DNA of 35,507 nt from Verrucomicrobiota bacterium (GCA_030601755.1 JAUWBF010000036.1:1-35507); one strand, 5' to 3'. Shown: positions 21,648 through 30,589, numbered from the stretch's first letter. Notes: generated by a model not told the origin, from the sequence alone. A program made the numbers and translations.

Positions 21648-22450
21648 GACGGGTCGTCGTTGTGCAGAGTCTCGCCGCGGCGGATGGCGGCGATGCGGTG
21701 TTCGAGGTGGTCGGCGCTGTCGCGGAAGGCGGCGACGGCCTGGGTGGTGCAGGCGCGGAAGGCGGCGGCGTCGCCCTCAAAGTGGGTGCGGCCGGCGTCG
21801 AGCAGGGAAACGCGGTCGCAGGCGGCGAGGGCCTCGGGCAGGTCGTGCGTGACGACCACGGCGGTGAAGCCGAACTCGATGCGGTAGCGCGCGATCATCT
21901 CGAAGACGCCGTTGCGGCGGATCGGGTCGAGGCCGGCGGTGGGTTCGTCGAAGAGCACCAGTTCGGGCCGGGTGACGATGGCGCGGGCGAGTGCGAGGCG
22001 TTTTTGCATGCCGCCGGACATCTGGCCGGGGTAGCGGTGGGCGTCGCCGCCGAGTTCGAGCCGGTCGAGGGCGTGCTTCACGCGCTCGGCGATCTCCTTC
22101 TTGGGCATGAGCGTGGTCTGCTCGAGGGGCAGGGCGACGTTCTCGCGCGCGGTGAGCGAGTCGAGGAGGGCGTTGCTTTGGAAGAGGTAGCTGCAACGGC
22201 GGCGAAAGGCGGCGCGGGATTCGTCGTCGCCGTCGCCGAGGGGTTGTCCGTCGAAGAACATCTCGCCGGCCTCGGGTTTGAGGATGCCGGCGAGGCACTT
22301 GAGGAATACGGACTTGCCGGTGCCGCTCTTGCCGATGATGGCGACGACGTTGCCGCGCGGCACGGTGAGGCTGACGTGTTCGAGGACGACGTGGTCGCCG
22401 AATTGTTTGCGCAGTCCGCGCACTTCGAGGAGCGGGGGCTGCGCGGTCAT
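21644..22450 (-). CDS. mlaF: MlaF-type ABC transporter ATP-binding protein
   Basis: A 268-residue ABC ATPase. Walker A GKSGTGKS (40-47), Q-loop near LFQSNALLDS, signature MSGGMQKR (144-151), Walker B LVLFDEPT (164-171) and switch histidine THD (His202). The phrase LFQSNALLDSLT and the DPIRRNG segment are typical of the MlaF/Ttg2A branch. It powers phospholipid transport by MlaFED. It is coupled by 4-bp overlaps to mlaE upstream and mlaD downstream. Confidence 0.96.
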   Translation of the reverse strand: MTAQPPLLEVRGLRKQFGDHVVLEHVSLTVPRGNVVAIIGKSGTGKSVFLKCLAGILKPEAGEMFFDGQPLGDGDDESRAAFRRRCSYLFQSNALLDSLTARENVALPLEQTTLMPKKEIAERVKHALDRLELGGDAHRYPGQMSGGMQKRLALARAIVTRPELVLFDEPTAGLDPIRRNGVFEMIARYRIEFGFTAVVVTHDLPEALAACDRVSLLDAGRTHFEGDAAAFRACTTQAVAAFRDSADHLEHRIAAIRRGETLHNDDPS

Positions 22451-23223
22451 ACGAGGAAGGAGGTGATGATGTAGTCGGCCGCGAGCACCGCGATGCTGGA
22501 GAGCACGACGGCGCGGGTGGTGGAGGCGCTGACCGCGCGCGCGCCGGTCGAGCCGGTGCGGCGATGGGCGTTGAAGCCGTTGTGGCAGCAAAGCGAGACG
22601 GTGATGACGCCGAAGACGACGGCCTTCACGAGACACTCGCGCACATCGACGAGGCCGACCGCGCTGTAAACGGACGACCAATACACGCCGCCCTCGAGCG
22701 CGAGCAGCACCGAGGCGGAGAGCCAGCCGCCGGTCAGGCCGATCAGCGTGAAGAACACCGTCATGATCGGGTAAACCAGCAGCGCGGCGATCAGGCGCGG
22801 AGCGATCAGGTAGCCGTAGGGGTCGATGCCCATGGTCTCGAGGGCGTCGATCTGCTCGCTGTTGCGCTGGATGCCGAGCTCTGCGGTGAGCGCGGAGCCG
22901 GCCTGGCCGACGATCATCAGCGCGGCGAGCACGGGCGCGAGTTCGCGGGCGAGGGTGAGGGCGACGAGTTGGCCGAGCAGGCCGGTGGAGCCGAACTTGT
23001 TGAGCGTGTAATAGCCCTGCAGGCCGAGCACGAGACCGGTGAACAGGCCGACGATCAGGATGACCGGCAGGCAGCGCACGCCCTGCTCGTAAACCGAGCG
23101 CACGAGCCGGCGGCCGAGACGGCGCGAGCCAACGGCGGAGGCGTAGCCGCGCACGACGAAACGGGCGAGGTCGCCCAGCTCCGCGATGACGGCAAGGGTG
23201 TGTTGTCCGGTGGCTCGGATCAT
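22447..23223 (-). CDS. mlaE: MlaE-type permease
   Basis: A 258-residue permease (MlaE/YrbE, DUF140 family). Family motifs: PVILIVGLFTGLVLGLQGYY, TLARELAPVLAALMIVGQAGSAL, ELGIQRNSEQIDALETMGIDP, APRLIAALLVYPIMTVFF and SLCCHNGFNAHRRTGSTG (usually xxxCxxG). Five to six membrane segments. ATG 23223 gives the usual length; TTG codons further upstream add up to 14 residues. It is the first gene of the mla operon. No ribosome-binding site is obvious. Confidence 0.94.
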   Translation of the reverse strand: MIRATGQHTLAVIAELGDLARFVVRGYASAVGSRRLGRRLVRSVYEQGVRCLPVILIVGLFTGLVLGLQGYYTLNKFGSTGLLGQLVALTLARELAPVLAALMIVGQAGSALTAELGIQRNSEQIDALETMGIDPYGYLIAPRLIAALLVYPIMTVFFTLIGLTGGWLSASVLLALEGGVYWSSVYSAVGLVDVRECLVKAVVFGVITVSLCCHNGFNAHRRTGSTGARAVSASTTRAVVLSSIAVLAADYIITSFLV

Positions 23224-23384
23224 TTTTTGAACGCGTGAGCCAATCAGGTTGTCCAATGAGCGCAAGCGCGCGGGCGCGCTTGCAGATCTCCGGTTCGCGG
23301 TAGGGGCTGCCGCGGTCGTGGCGGGAGAAGGTCCGGGCGGATTGACGCTGGCATTCGCCGGGGCGGGCGGTATTGGCTGGGCGG

Positions 23385-23975
23385 ATGCGAATCAGCGGAG
23401 GTCAGGCGCGGGGAATCACGTTGTCGGTGCCCAAGGGCGACGCGACGCGGCCGGCCACGGACGGACTGCGCCAGTCGGTGTTTTCGTCGCTGGCGGCGTG
23501 GGTGCCGGGCTCGCGGTTTCTGGACCTGTTCGCGGGCAGCGGCGGCTACGGGTTGGAGGCGATGAGCCGCGGCGCGGCGGGAGGCGTGTTTGTTGAGAGC
23601 AACGCCAAGGCGGTTGCCTGCATCCGCAAAAACATCGACGCGGTCGGCAAGAGTTTGGGCGGCGGCGCGGCCATGGCGGGTGTGCGCGTTGTGCAGGGGG
23701 ACGCGCTGGTGCTGGCCGGCGTGGATGCGGGCGAGGCGGGGACGCCGGATGCTCCGGATCTTGTTTTTGTTGATCCGCCCTACGAGATGATCCCGAAGAT
23801 CGCGCCCGCCCTGTTGGCTCGATTGGCGGAGTTGCTGGCCGGCAAGGCCGACCCGGTGATCGTGTTCGAGCTGCCGGGCGAACTGGACCTCACCCCGCCC
23901 GAGGGCTGGGTGCTGGCCAAGCGCTTGGGCAAAGGCGCGCGCCAGCCGACGGTGCAGTTTTTGCGGAAGGCGTGA
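23385..23975 (+). CDS. rsmD: 16S rRNA (guanine966-N2)-methyltransferase
   Basis: A 196-residue Rossmann-fold methyltransferase. It starts MRISGGQARGITLSVPKG, has the RPATDGLRQSVFSSL element characteristic of RsmD, the SAM motif FLDLFAGSGGYGLEA (45-59), ES following in motif II, and the catalytic VDPPYE (129-134). It methylates N2 of G966 in 16S rRNA during 30S assembly. ATG 23385 is chosen; a TTG four codons upstream is possible. It is transcribed divergently from the mla operon across a 160-bp spacer with no other feature seen. Confidence 0.92.
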   Translation: MRISGGQARGITLSVPKGDATRPATDGLRQSVFSSLAAWVPGSRFLDLFAGSGGYGLEAMSRGAAGGVFVESNAKAVACIRKNIDAVGKSLGGGAAMAGVRVVQGDALVLAGVDAGEAGTPDAPDLVFVDPPYEMIPKIAPALLARLAELLAGKADPVIVFELPGELDLTPPEGWVLAKRLGKGARQPTVQFLRKA

Positions 23976-23980
23976 TTCTG

Positions 23981-24060
23981 CACGGCTCGACCTTCGGTCG
24001 AGCCGTGAGCGAGGTAGGATGTCGGTGGATGCCGCACGCGGCCGGATACAAGGTCCGGCC
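23981..24060. repeat. Hairpin pair after rsmD
   Basis: CACGGCTCGACC (23981-23992) and GGTCGAGCCGTG (23996-24007) form a 12-bp perfect stem; the apex reads C-TTCG-G, a very stable tetraloop. A second hairpin GGCCGGA/TCCGGCC (24040-24046 with 24054-24060) follows, flanked by GTAGG/CCTAC. Neither has a T-tract. They lie between convergent rsmD and purB and could block read-through from both sides. Confidence 0.6.
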
Positions 24061-24079
24061 CTACTTGGCGGGGTTGCGC

Positions 24080-25498
24080 TTAGAGCAGCTTGCCTGGCTC
24101 GTATTTGTTGGCGCCCTTCACCTTGCCGGCGACGGCCTTGACGGTGGCGACGAACTGGTCGACCTGCTGCGGAGCCGCGCCGACGAAGCGGCTGGCGTCG
24201 CTGAGGATCGCGCGGAGTTGCTTCTCGGGCAGGCCGAGGCGGGCGTCGGCGGCGAGCAGGACCACGAGGTCGCTCTCGCCCTTGCCGGTGCGGATGGCCT
24301 TGGCGGCGGCGAGGGCGTTTTCCTTGATCGCGAGGTGGGCGGACTCGCGGCCCACGCCGGACTTCACGGCCTCCATCAGGATGGTGGTGGTGGCGAGGAA
24401 GGGCAGCTGCCGCTGGATCTCGGCGCCGATGGCGGCCTCAAAGACGTCCATCTGGTTGAGCACGGCGAGGAGCGTCTCCAGCAGGCCGTCGATCGCGTAG
24501 AAGGCGTCGGGCAGGGCCACGCGGCGGACGACCGAGCAGGAGACGTCGCCTTCGTTCCACTGGTGGCCGGAGAGCGCGCCGAGCATGGTGACGTAGCCGG
24601 AGAGGATCGTTGAAAAACCGCAGATGCGCTCGCAGTTGCGGGCATTGACCTTGTGCGGCATGGCGGAGGAGCCGACCTGGCCCTTCTGAAAGCCTTCGGT
24701 GAGCAAGCCCTGACCGGCCATGAGGCGCAGTGTGGTGGCGAAGCTGGCGGCGGCCGCGCCGACCTGGTGCAGGGCCGAGACAACCTCGAAGTCGAGCGAG
24801 CGCGGGTAGACTTGGCCGACAGCGTTGAGGGTGGTCTTGAAGCCGAGGTGCTTGATGATGCCGGCCTCGAGTTTGGCGACCTTCTTGGCGTCGTTGAAGA
24901 GGGTGAGTTGGTCGAGCTGGGTGCCGACGGCGCCCTTGAGTCCGCGGACGGGGTAGCGGGCGGTGATCTCGTCGAGGCCGGTGAAGGCGGCGAGGAGTTC
25001 CTGACCGAACATCGCGAAGCGTTTGCCGAGGGTGGTGGGCTGCGCCGGCACGTTGTGGGTGCGGCCGGTGAGCATGAGCAGGCGGTATTGCTTGGCGCGC
25101 TTGGAGAGCTTGAGCAGCGCGGTGGCGGTTTTCATGCGAATCACGCCGAGCGAGCGGGCAACCTGCAGTTGCTCAACATTCTCGGTGAGGTCGCGCGAGG
25201 TGAGGCCGAGGTGGATGGACTCGAAGCCGGAGAGGGCGTTGAAGGCCTCGATGCGGGCCTTGACGTCGTGGAGCGTGACGCGCTCGCGGGCGTCGATGTC
25301 GGCGAGGTCGATGTTGCCCTTCACCTTTTCGTAGGCGGCGATGGCCTTGGCGGAGATGTCGAGGCCGAGGTCGCGCTGGGCCTTCATGACGGCGATCCAG
25401 TAGTCGCGCTCGATGGCGATGCGACCGGTCGGGGACCAGATGTCTTTGATCAGGGGCGAGGCGTAGCGCTCGGCGAGGACGTTGGGAATGGCGGACAT
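24080..25498 (-). CDS. purB: Adenylosuccinate lyase
   Basis: A 472-residue fumarase/aspartase-superfamily enzyme catalysing two beta-eliminations in purine synthesis (SAICAR to AICAR and adenylosuccinate to AMP). Motifs: GLTSRDLTENVEQLQ, the TGRTHNVPAQPTTLGKR segment with the catalytic His, and the superfamily signature GSSAMPHKVNARNCERI with the mobile-loop serines. It begins MSAIPNVLAERYASPLIKDIW, the usual purB start. Length is normal. The Phe-Leu-Ala-rich C-terminus ends ANKYEPGKLL. ATG 25498. It is a single-gene unit facing away from miaB. Confidence 0.95.
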   Translation of the reverse strand: MSAIPNVLAERYASPLIKDIWSPTGRIAIERDYWIAVMKAQRDLGLDISAKAIAAYEKVKGNIDLADIDARERVTLHDVKARIEAFNALSGFESIHLGLTSRDLTENVEQLQVARSLGVIRMKTATALLKLSKRAKQYRLLMLTGRTHNVPAQPTTLGKRFAMFGQELLAAFTGLDEITARYPVRGLKGAVGTQLDQLTLFNDAKKVAKLEAGIIKHLGFKTTLNAVGQVYPRSLDFEVVSALHQVGAAAASFATTLRLMAGQGLLTEGFQKGQVGSSAMPHKVNARNCERICGFSTILSGYVTMLGALSGHQWNEGDVSCSVVRRVALPDAFYAIDGLLETLLAVLNQMDVFEAAIGAEIQRQLPFLATTTILMEAVKSGVGRESAHLAIKENALAAAKAIRTGKGESDLVVLLAADARLGLPEKQLRAILSDASRFVGAAPQQVDQFVATVKAVAGKVKGANKYEPGKLL

Positions 25499-25826
25499 GG
25501 CGTTTGAAAACGGTTGAAAACCGCAGACCGAATCAAACGCCCGCCCCCTGCGCAAACGCCAAAACCACCCGCCGCTCCCGCTCCCAATCCACGTCCTCGC
25601 CGACTTGCCCCCAGAAAAGACTAACCAGCTACGTTAGTTTTTTTCGGCCGGCCCTGCGGCTGGAGCGTCGAGTGCCGCCATCGTCCACGCGTTCCTTTTG
25701 GCCGGTGGGTGCATGGCGTGTTCGTAAAAAGACTAACGTATCTGGTTAGTCTTTTTCCGGCGTGTCGCGGGGGGATTCGCGTTTGACCCATGGCAGGGGG
25801 GGTGGCATGGGTTCGCGTTTCTTTTT
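25499..25826. repeat. Divergent purB/miaB spacer with two GACTAAC-type palindromes
   Basis: A 328-bp gene-free region that must hold the divergent promoters of purB and miaB. It contains two palindromes of the GACTAAC type: one at 25615-25643 (one mismatch in the stem, reads in the minus orientation) and one at 25726-25756 (perfect 12-bp arms AAAAAGACTAAC/GTTAGTCTTTTT, loop GTATCTG). They are about 110 bp apart and in opposite orientation. Because neither follows a gene end, they are probably not there as terminators. No reliable -35/-10 pair was found. Confidence 0.65.
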
Positions 25827-27203
25827 GTGAACCGGGTCCACATCAAAACCTACGGGTGCCAGATGAACGAGCGCGACAGCGAGGCCGTCGCGGCGATGCT
25901 GCGCGCCCGCGGCTATCGCATCGTCGACTCCGAGCACGATTGCGACGTGCTCCTGCTCAACACCTGCTCCGTGCGCGACGCGGCCGAGCAAAAGGCCATC
26001 GGCAAGGCCGGCCATGTCGCCGCCCGCCACCGCAAGAACCCCGACTTCGTCCTCGGCATCCTCGGCTGCATGGCGCAGAACCGCGGCGCCGAACTCCTCG
26101 ACAAGCTGCCCGACGTCGACCTGATCGTCGGCACCCAGAAATTTCACCAGGTCCCCGACTATCTCGACAACCTCCGCGCGGCCCGCGAGGCCGGCGTGCC
26201 CATCGCCGAGACCATCGTCGACATCGGCGAGGAGGCCGGTTCGCAAAACACCATCCGCGACCACCTCGACACCGAGGAGAAACAGGTGACCGCCTTCGTC
26301 TCGATCCAGCAGGGGTGCAACATGGACTGCCACTTCTGTATCGTCCCGAAAACCCGCGGCGACGAACGCTCGCGTCCGATGGAGGACATCGTGGCCGAGT
26401 GCCGACAGCTCGCCGCCAAGGGTGTCAAGGAGATCACCCTGCTCGGCCAGATCGTCACCAGCTACGGCCGCCGCGACTACGTGCACACGGGCGGCGTGTC
26501 GCCCTTCGTGCAGCTCATCGAAAAGGTCCACGAGATCGACGGCATCGAGCGCATCCGCTTCACCTCGCCGCATCCGCGCGGCTTCAAGGACGATCTCGTC
26601 GAGGCCTACGGACGTCTGCCCAAGCTCTGCGAATACGTGCACCTGCCCATGCAGAGCGGCAGCGACCGCATCCTGAAGGCGATGAACCGCCCGTATTCGT
26701 CGGCTCGCTACAAGGAGATCGTCGACGCCCTGCGCGCCGTGCGGCCCGACATGTATTTCTCGACCGACATCATCGTGGGTTTCCCCGGCGAGGCCGAGGA
26801 GGACTTCGAGCAGACGCGCGCGCTCTTCGAGGCCTGCAACTACGACATGGCCTACATTTTCAAATACTCCATCCGCAGCGGCACCGTCGCCGCGGACCTC
26901 GGCGACCAGATCCCCGACGAGGTGAAGGAGCATCGCAACCAAGTCCTCCTGGACATCCTTCGCAAGAACTCCGAGCGCCGCAACGCGTCCCTGCTCGGCA
27001 CCGTCGAGGAAGTCCTCGTAGAGGGTCCGGACAAGACCGGCCAGCGCTTCACCGGCCGCACCCGCGGCAATCGCGTCTGCATCTTCGACGCGCACCCGCG
27101 CCTCGTCGGCCAGCTCGTGCCGCTGCGCATCGATCGCGTGAGCGTGAGCTCGCTCTACGGCGAGCTGGTGCTCTCCGGCGTGGGCGAGACGGTCGACGCC
27201 TGA
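25827..27203 (+). CDS. miaB: tRNA-2-methylthio-N6-dimethylallyladenosine synthase
   Basis: A 458-residue methylthiotransferase that adds the 2-methylthio group to i6A37 of tRNA. It has the N-terminal UPF0004 domain with cluster cysteines Cys11 ([11 protein letters not shown]), Cys47 (LLNTCSVRD) and Cys81 (LGCMAQ). The radical-SAM CxxxCxxC follows at 165-172 (CNMDCHFC), then [32 protein letters not shown] and a C-terminal TRAM domain (about 390-455). QIVTSYG replaces the more common QNVNSY. The start is GTG 25827; the only nearby ATG (25807) is out of frame and stops at once. No Shine-Dalgarno sequence is visible. First gene of a four-gene unit. Confidence 0.95.
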   Translation: MNRVHIKTYGCQMNERDSEAVAAMLRARGYRIVDSEHDCDVLLLNTCSVRDAAEQKAIGKAGHVAARHRKNPDFVLGILGCMAQNRGAELLDKLPDVDLIVGTQKFHQVPDYLDNLRAAREAGVPIAETIVDIGEEAGSQNTIRDHLDTEEKQVTAFVSIQQGCNMDCHFCIVPKTRGDERSRPMEDIVAECRQLAAKGVKEITLLGQIVTSYGRRDYVHTGGVSPFVQLIEKVHEIDGIERIRFTSPHPRGFKDDLVEAYGRLPKLCEYVHLPMQSGSDRILKAMNRPYSSARYKEIVDALRAVRPDMYFSTDIIVGFPGEAEEDFEQTRALFEACNYDMAYIFKYSIRSGTVAADLGDQIPDEVKEHRNQVLLDILRKNSERRNASLLGTVEEVLVEGPDKTGQRFTGRTRGNRVCIFDAHPRLVGQLVPLRIDRVSVSSLYGELVLSGVGETVDA

Positions 27204-27261
27204 GGGAACAACCGCCACTCCCGCGCAATCCAAGCCAACTCTCCCGCACCTTTCGCCTCCG

Positions 27262-27804
27262 ATGTCCCTGCAACTCGCCACGCTCCTGCCCGGTATCCTG
27301 CTTCTCCTCCTCGGCGGCGCGCTGGCCTCGGGCCACTCGCTGGTGACGGCGACGCTCAAGTCACTGCCGCGTTCGCAGCGCGCGGCCTACGTCTTCTTCG
27401 GCATCGGCGCGGCGTGGTTCCTGTGGGAGGTGTGGCACCTGTCGCAGGCCGACTTTGGCGACTACCGCAAGCTGCTCTTCGTGGGCTTCGCGGCGGTCGC
27501 GTTGCTGTCGTTCAAGTTTGTGCCGGACTTCCTCGCGGTGCGCGGCCTGTGCGTGCTCACGCTGATGGCGGCCAATCCGCTGCTGGGCGCGGCCTACCTC
27601 GAGCACTACGACCAGCCGCAGCGCCTGTTCATGGTGAGCGTGGTTTATCTCGCGGTCGCCGCGGCGATCTATCTCGGCGCGTCGCCATTCCGGCTGCGCG
27701 ATTTTTTTGAATGGCTGTTCCGCGTGCCGGGCCGCGCCCGCGTGGTCGGCGGCGTGCTCGCCGCCTACGGCCTGCTGCTGGTCGGCGTGGCGTTCACCTA
27801 CTGA
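27262..27804 (+). CDS. Polytopic membrane protein of unknown function
   Basis: A 180-residue protein with about five hydrophobic segments: [72 protein letters not shown] and [18 protein letters not shown]. Loops are short and basic. No transporter or enzyme motif was recognised. It lies 58 bp behind miaB and 24 bp before gmk, so it is probably part of the same transcript, and its role is not hinted at by its neighbours. Confidence 0.75.
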   Translation: MSLQLATLLPGILLLLLGGALASGHSLVTATLKSLPRSQRAAYVFFGIGAAWFLWEVWHLSQADFGDYRKLLFVGFAAVALLSFKFVPDFLAVRGLCVLTLMAANPLLGAAYLEHYDQPQRLFMVSVVYLAVAAAIYLGASPFRLRDFFEWLFRVPGRARVVGGVLAAYGLLLVGVAFTY

Positions 27805-27828
27805 GCCGTATCCTGACAACCACTACCG

Positions 27829-28431
27829 ATGTCCGACCAGTCTCCCGTTCTCCTCGTGCTCGCCGGTCCGGCGGGCTCCGGCAAGACCACCCTTTGCGAA
27901 CGCATGGTGGCGGAGCATCCGGAGTTCTCGCGCGTGGTGACGGCGACGACTCGCGATCCGCGTCCGGGCGAGGTCAATGGCGTTCATTACCACTTCCTGT
28001 CGCCGGCCGAGTTTGACGCGAAGGTCGCCGCCGGCGCGTTCCTCGAGTGGGCCTGGGTGCATCAGAAAAACCGCTACGGCACGCTGGCGTCGGCCGTGCT
28101 CGGGCCGCTCGCCGAGGGCCGCAGCCTGATCATCAACGTCGACGTGCAGGGCGTGGAAAACTTTCGCAACGCCGCCCGAGAGCACCCCGCGCTGGCCCGG
28201 CACATGGGCACGGTGTTCATCAATGTCCCCATCCCGGTCCTGCGCGAACGCATGGCGGGACGCGGCACCGAGGCGGAGGCCGAGGTCGAGCGTCGCATGC
28301 AGACCGCGGAGAAGGAGCTGCTGCTGGCCGGTGACTTCGACTTTGTGATCGAGAGCGCCGACCGCGAGGCGGACTTCGCGGCGCTGGAGGCCATCTGGCG
28401 CGCGGTCCGGTCGCGTGTAAACGCGCTCTGA
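27829..28431 (+). CDS. gmk: Guanylate kinase
   Basis: A 200-residue kinase that phosphorylates GMP to GDP. P-loop GPAGSGKTT (13-21), GMP-binding TATTRDPRPGEVNGVHYHFL (family TTRxPRxGExxGxxYxF), FLEWAWVHQKNRYGT, and INVDVQGVENFR, which corresponds to the DVQG element. The C-terminus (FVIESADREADFAALEAI) fits the family. Length is typical (about 200-210). ATG 27829, 24 bp after the membrane-protein gene. Confidence 0.94.
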   Translation: MSDQSPVLLVLAGPAGSGKTTLCERMVAEHPEFSRVVTATTRDPRPGEVNGVHYHFLSPAEFDAKVAAGAFLEWAWVHQKNRYGTLASAVLGPLAEGRSLIINVDVQGVENFRNAAREHPALARHMGTVFINVPIPVLRERMAGRGTEAEAEVERRMQTAEKELLLAGDFDFVIESADREADFAALEAIWRAVRSRVNAL

Positions 28432-28492
28432 AACCTCGCGCGCCCGACAAGGCCGCTTGCGAACGGGCGGCCGCCGCGTAATCTCGTCCGGC

Positions 28493-28789
28493 ATGAGCGC
28501 CCAGGTCGCCGACAAGCCCAACAATCTCGAACACGCGTGGCAAAAGCTGCAGGACGTGCCGGTGTCGTTCTGGCTGACGTTGCTCGGCGTCGTGGTCGGC
28601 ATCTTCGTGATCGTGCGCGTGTGGCGCGCGTTGAAGGATTTCAACGACTTCGCGCCCTACATCGCGCTGCTCGCGGTGCTGGCGCTGGGCACGCTCTACG
28701 TGGTCTACGAGCGCAAGGAGCCGGCGTTCCTGTCGCCGTTTGTGGACTCGCTCGCGCAGTTTTTGCCGACGCGACCGGTGGAGAAGTGA
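28493..28789 (+). CDS. Small two-helix membrane protein
   Basis: A 98-residue protein. After a hydrophilic start (MSAQVADKPNNLEHAWQKLQ) there are two membrane segments, VSFWLTLLGVVVGIFVIVRVW and YIALLAVLALGTLYVVYE, and a short C-terminal tail FLPTRPVEK. The family is not recognised. It follows gmk by 61 bp in the same direction and may be translated from the same message. ATG 28493 is the only good in-frame start near the N-terminal motif. Confidence 0.65.
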   Translation: MSAQVADKPNNLEHAWQKLQDVPVSFWLTLLGVVVGIFVIVRVWRALKDFNDFAPYIALLAVLALGTLYVVYERKEPAFLSPFVDSLAQFLPTRPVEK

Positions 28790-28825
28790 ATCCGGTCCGG
28801 CCGTCGAGTTGCGCGGTGCGCCAGC

Positions 28826-29197
28826 TCAGGGCTGGCGCACGGGGTGGTCGGCGACCGACTTGATCCGGTTGCCCGGATTGAGCAGCACCACGCGGGAGCT
28901 GTGGCCGGCGATCTCGTCGTTGGTCAGCGCGCAGTAGCCTACGATGATCACGAGGTCGCCGACGTTGACCAGCTGGGCGGCCGCGCCGTTGACCTGAAGT
29001 TCGCCGGGGCCGCCGTAGATGACGTAGGTCGTGAAGCGGGCGCCGTTGTTGATGTCGAGCACGTCGACCTGCTCAAACTCCAGCAGTCCGGCGGCCTTGC
29101 AGAGCTCGCGGTCGACCGTCACCGAACCCTCGTAGTCGGGGTCGGCCGCGGTGATGGTGGCGCGGTGCAGCTTGGTCTTGAGAAATGTGCGGATCAC
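28826..29197 (-). CDS. panD: Aspartate 1-decarboxylase
   Basis: A 123-residue pyruvoyl enzyme making beta-alanine for pantothenate. With the GTG start at 29197 the numbering falls exactly on that of E. coli PanD: Lys9 (LKTKLHRAT), Tyr22, the self-cleavage site Gly24-Ser25 (YEGSVTVD), Arg54, Thr57 and Tyr58 (NGARFTTYVI). This match is the main reason to prefer GTG over an upstream ATG at 29242, which would overlap coaB. The start is 19 bp past the coaB stop, placing it last in the pan/coa cluster. Length and motifs are complete. Confidence 0.94.
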   Translation of the reverse strand: MIRTFLKTKLHRATITAADPDYEGSVTVDRELCKAAGLLEFEQVDVLDINNGARFTTYVIYGGPGELQVNGAAAQLVNVGDLVIIVGYCALTNDEIAGHSSRVVLLNPGNRIKSVADHPVRQP

Positions 29198-29216
29198 GGG
29201 AATCGAACTGGTTAAA

Positions 29217-29873
29217 TCAACGGTTTTTGGCCGTCGGCGCAAGCGTGGTGTCGAGCCAGTCGATCAGCGCCTCCAGACCGGCGAGGGGCTCGGGCCGGGG
29301 CGAGCCGGCGAGGTAGGCGCGAAACGGACGGGCGTCGCCCTCGGTCGCCATCTCGCGCAAGTCGTTCTGGATGACGGCATCAACCGTGCCCGCCGCGAAG
29401 AGCCTGGCCACGGCGGCGGCGCGCCCGGCCTCGTCGGCGCCGGAGGTGAGCTTGAAGCCGACGACCAGCGGCGCGCGGCCGGCGGGCGCGAGGGTCTTCA
29501 GGGTCGGCAGGAGCTTGGGCGTGGGCACTAGGCGGATGGTCAGCTCGTCGGCGTAGGAGGTCAGCTTGCCGTCGGTCACGGTGTCCGGCCGGTAGTCGGA
29601 AACGGCCGCGCACTGGATGACGACGTCGAAGCGTCCGGTGCCGAGTTGCGCGGTCAGTTGTTGTTGCAGATCGGCGGTGGAGCCGAAGGTGGACACTTCG
29701 GCCACGTCGCGCGGGATGACGGCACCCTCGCCGCGCAGCACGGTGACCGCGTGGCCGCGCGAGGCGAGGGCCTCGGCGATCTTCGCGCCGGTGCCGCCGG
29801 TGCTGACGTTGCTCAGAAAGCGCACGTCGTCGATCGGTTCGCGCGTCGCGCCGCTGGTGATGAGGATGGTCAT
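29217..29873 (-). CDS. coaB: Phosphopantothenate-cysteine ligase domain protein (stand-alone CoaB)
   Basis: A 218-residue CoaB domain that joins 4'-phosphopantothenate to cysteine. It starts TILITSGATREPIDDVRFLSN, then VSTGGTGAKIAEAL (nucleotide site), VIQCAAVSDYRPD, LVPTPKLLPTL and VVGFKLTS. The sequence VIQNDLREMA near the C-terminus corresponds to the VxNxxxxxx segment of the family. In most bacteria this domain is the C-terminal half of bifunctional CoaBC (Dfp). Here it is a separate gene, with coaC lying 142 bp upstream, the gap filled by a hairpin repeat. Start ATG 29873. Confidence 0.9.
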   Translation of the reverse strand: MTILITSGATREPIDDVRFLSNVSTGGTGAKIAEALASRGHAVTVLRGEGAVIPRDVAEVSTFGSTADLQQQLTAQLGTGRFDVVIQCAAVSDYRPDTVTDGKLTSYADELTIRLVPTPKLLPTLKTLAPAGRAPLVVGFKLTSGADEAGRAAAVARLFAAGTVDAVIQNDLREMATEGDARPFRAYLAGSPRPEPLAGLEALIDWLDTTLAPTAKNR

Positions 29874-29893
29874 GGCAGGAAGGCGAGGAACCG

Positions 29894-29990
29894 GAGTTTT
29901 AACGCAAAGGCGCGGAGGCGCAAAGGGCGCGAAGATGGTCGGAGGATTGGAAACGTTGCGACCTCTGCGTCTTGGCGGCTTTGCGTTAAA
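29894..29990. repeat. TTAACGCAAAG-type hairpin element between coaC and coaB
   Basis: TTTTAACGCAAAGGCGCGGAGG at the left faces CTTGGCGGCTTTGCGTTAAA at the right (29962-29990), giving an imperfect long hairpin. Same family as the elements at 30590-30681 and 31556-31648 and the half-copy at about 9714-9751. No coding content. It lies inside the presumed pan/coa transcript. Confidence 0.8.
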
Positions 29991-30015
29991 GGGATCGAGG
30001 TTTGGCCATTTAGAC

Positions 30016-30576
30016 TCAGGCGATCTTGGTGCCGAAGTGGGCGAGGATCTCGTTCACCAGTTGCTCGGGTTCGAGCAGGCGGCCCTCGCCGGTCTCGCCG
30101 CAGGCGAGCTGGCCGGTGCCGGTCGGGAGGATGCGCACGCCGAGGCCGGCGAGTTTGTCGAGGGAGGCTCGGGTGATCGGGTGCTTGAACATCTGGGTGT
30201 TCATGGCGGGGGCGATCCACCACGGCTTCTTTTGCAGCTCCCAAGCGAGAAAGAGCGTGCCGACCGGGTCATCGGCGAGGCCCGCGGCAAGGCGGTTGAT
30301 GGTGTTGGCGGTGCCGGGGGCGAGCACGGCGAGGTCGGCCCAGCGCGCGAGGTCGATGTGGTCCATGGCCTCGCCGGCTTTCCACAGGTCGCTGAAGACG
30401 GCCTTGGTGGTGAGGCCCTCGAGCGTGGCGTTGCCGACGAACTGCAGCGCGGCGGGCGTGGCGGCGGTGCGCACCTCGAAGCCGGCCTGCACGAGCTTCG
30501 AGATCGCGAAGCAGGCCTTGTAGCAGGAGATGGAGCCGCTGAGGAGAAAGAGGATGCGGTTGGGTTGGGCGGCCAT
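30016..30576 (-). CDS. coaC: Phosphopantothenoylcysteine decarboxylase (stand-alone CoaC)
   Basis: A 186-residue HFCD flavoprotein that decarboxylates 4'-phosphopantothenoylcysteine. It has FLLSGSISCYKA near the FMN site, His73 in MDHIDLARWAD (catalytic His), APGTANTINRLA, the PAMNTQM loop (123-129; P-x-M-N motif) and Cys159 in LACGETGEGR (catalytic Cys). All residues required in the family are seen. It is separate from coaB rather than fused. ATG 30576; a hairpin element lies between it and panB upstream. Confidence 0.93.
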   Translation of the reverse strand: MAAQPNRILFLLSGSISCYKACFAISKLVQAGFEVRTAATPAALQFVGNATLEGLTTKAVFSDLWKAGEAMDHIDLARWADLAVLAPGTANTINRLAAGLADDPVGTLFLAWELQKKPWWIAPAMNTQMFKHPITRASLDKLAGLGVRILPTGTGQLACGETGEGRLLEPEQLVNEILAHFGTKIA

Positions 30577-30589
30577 GGACGGTTTTATT

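Noticed and set aside
25746-27359. A 537-residue minus-strand frame opposite miaB
   Set aside because: Antisense to MiaB, which has all six cluster cysteines in place.
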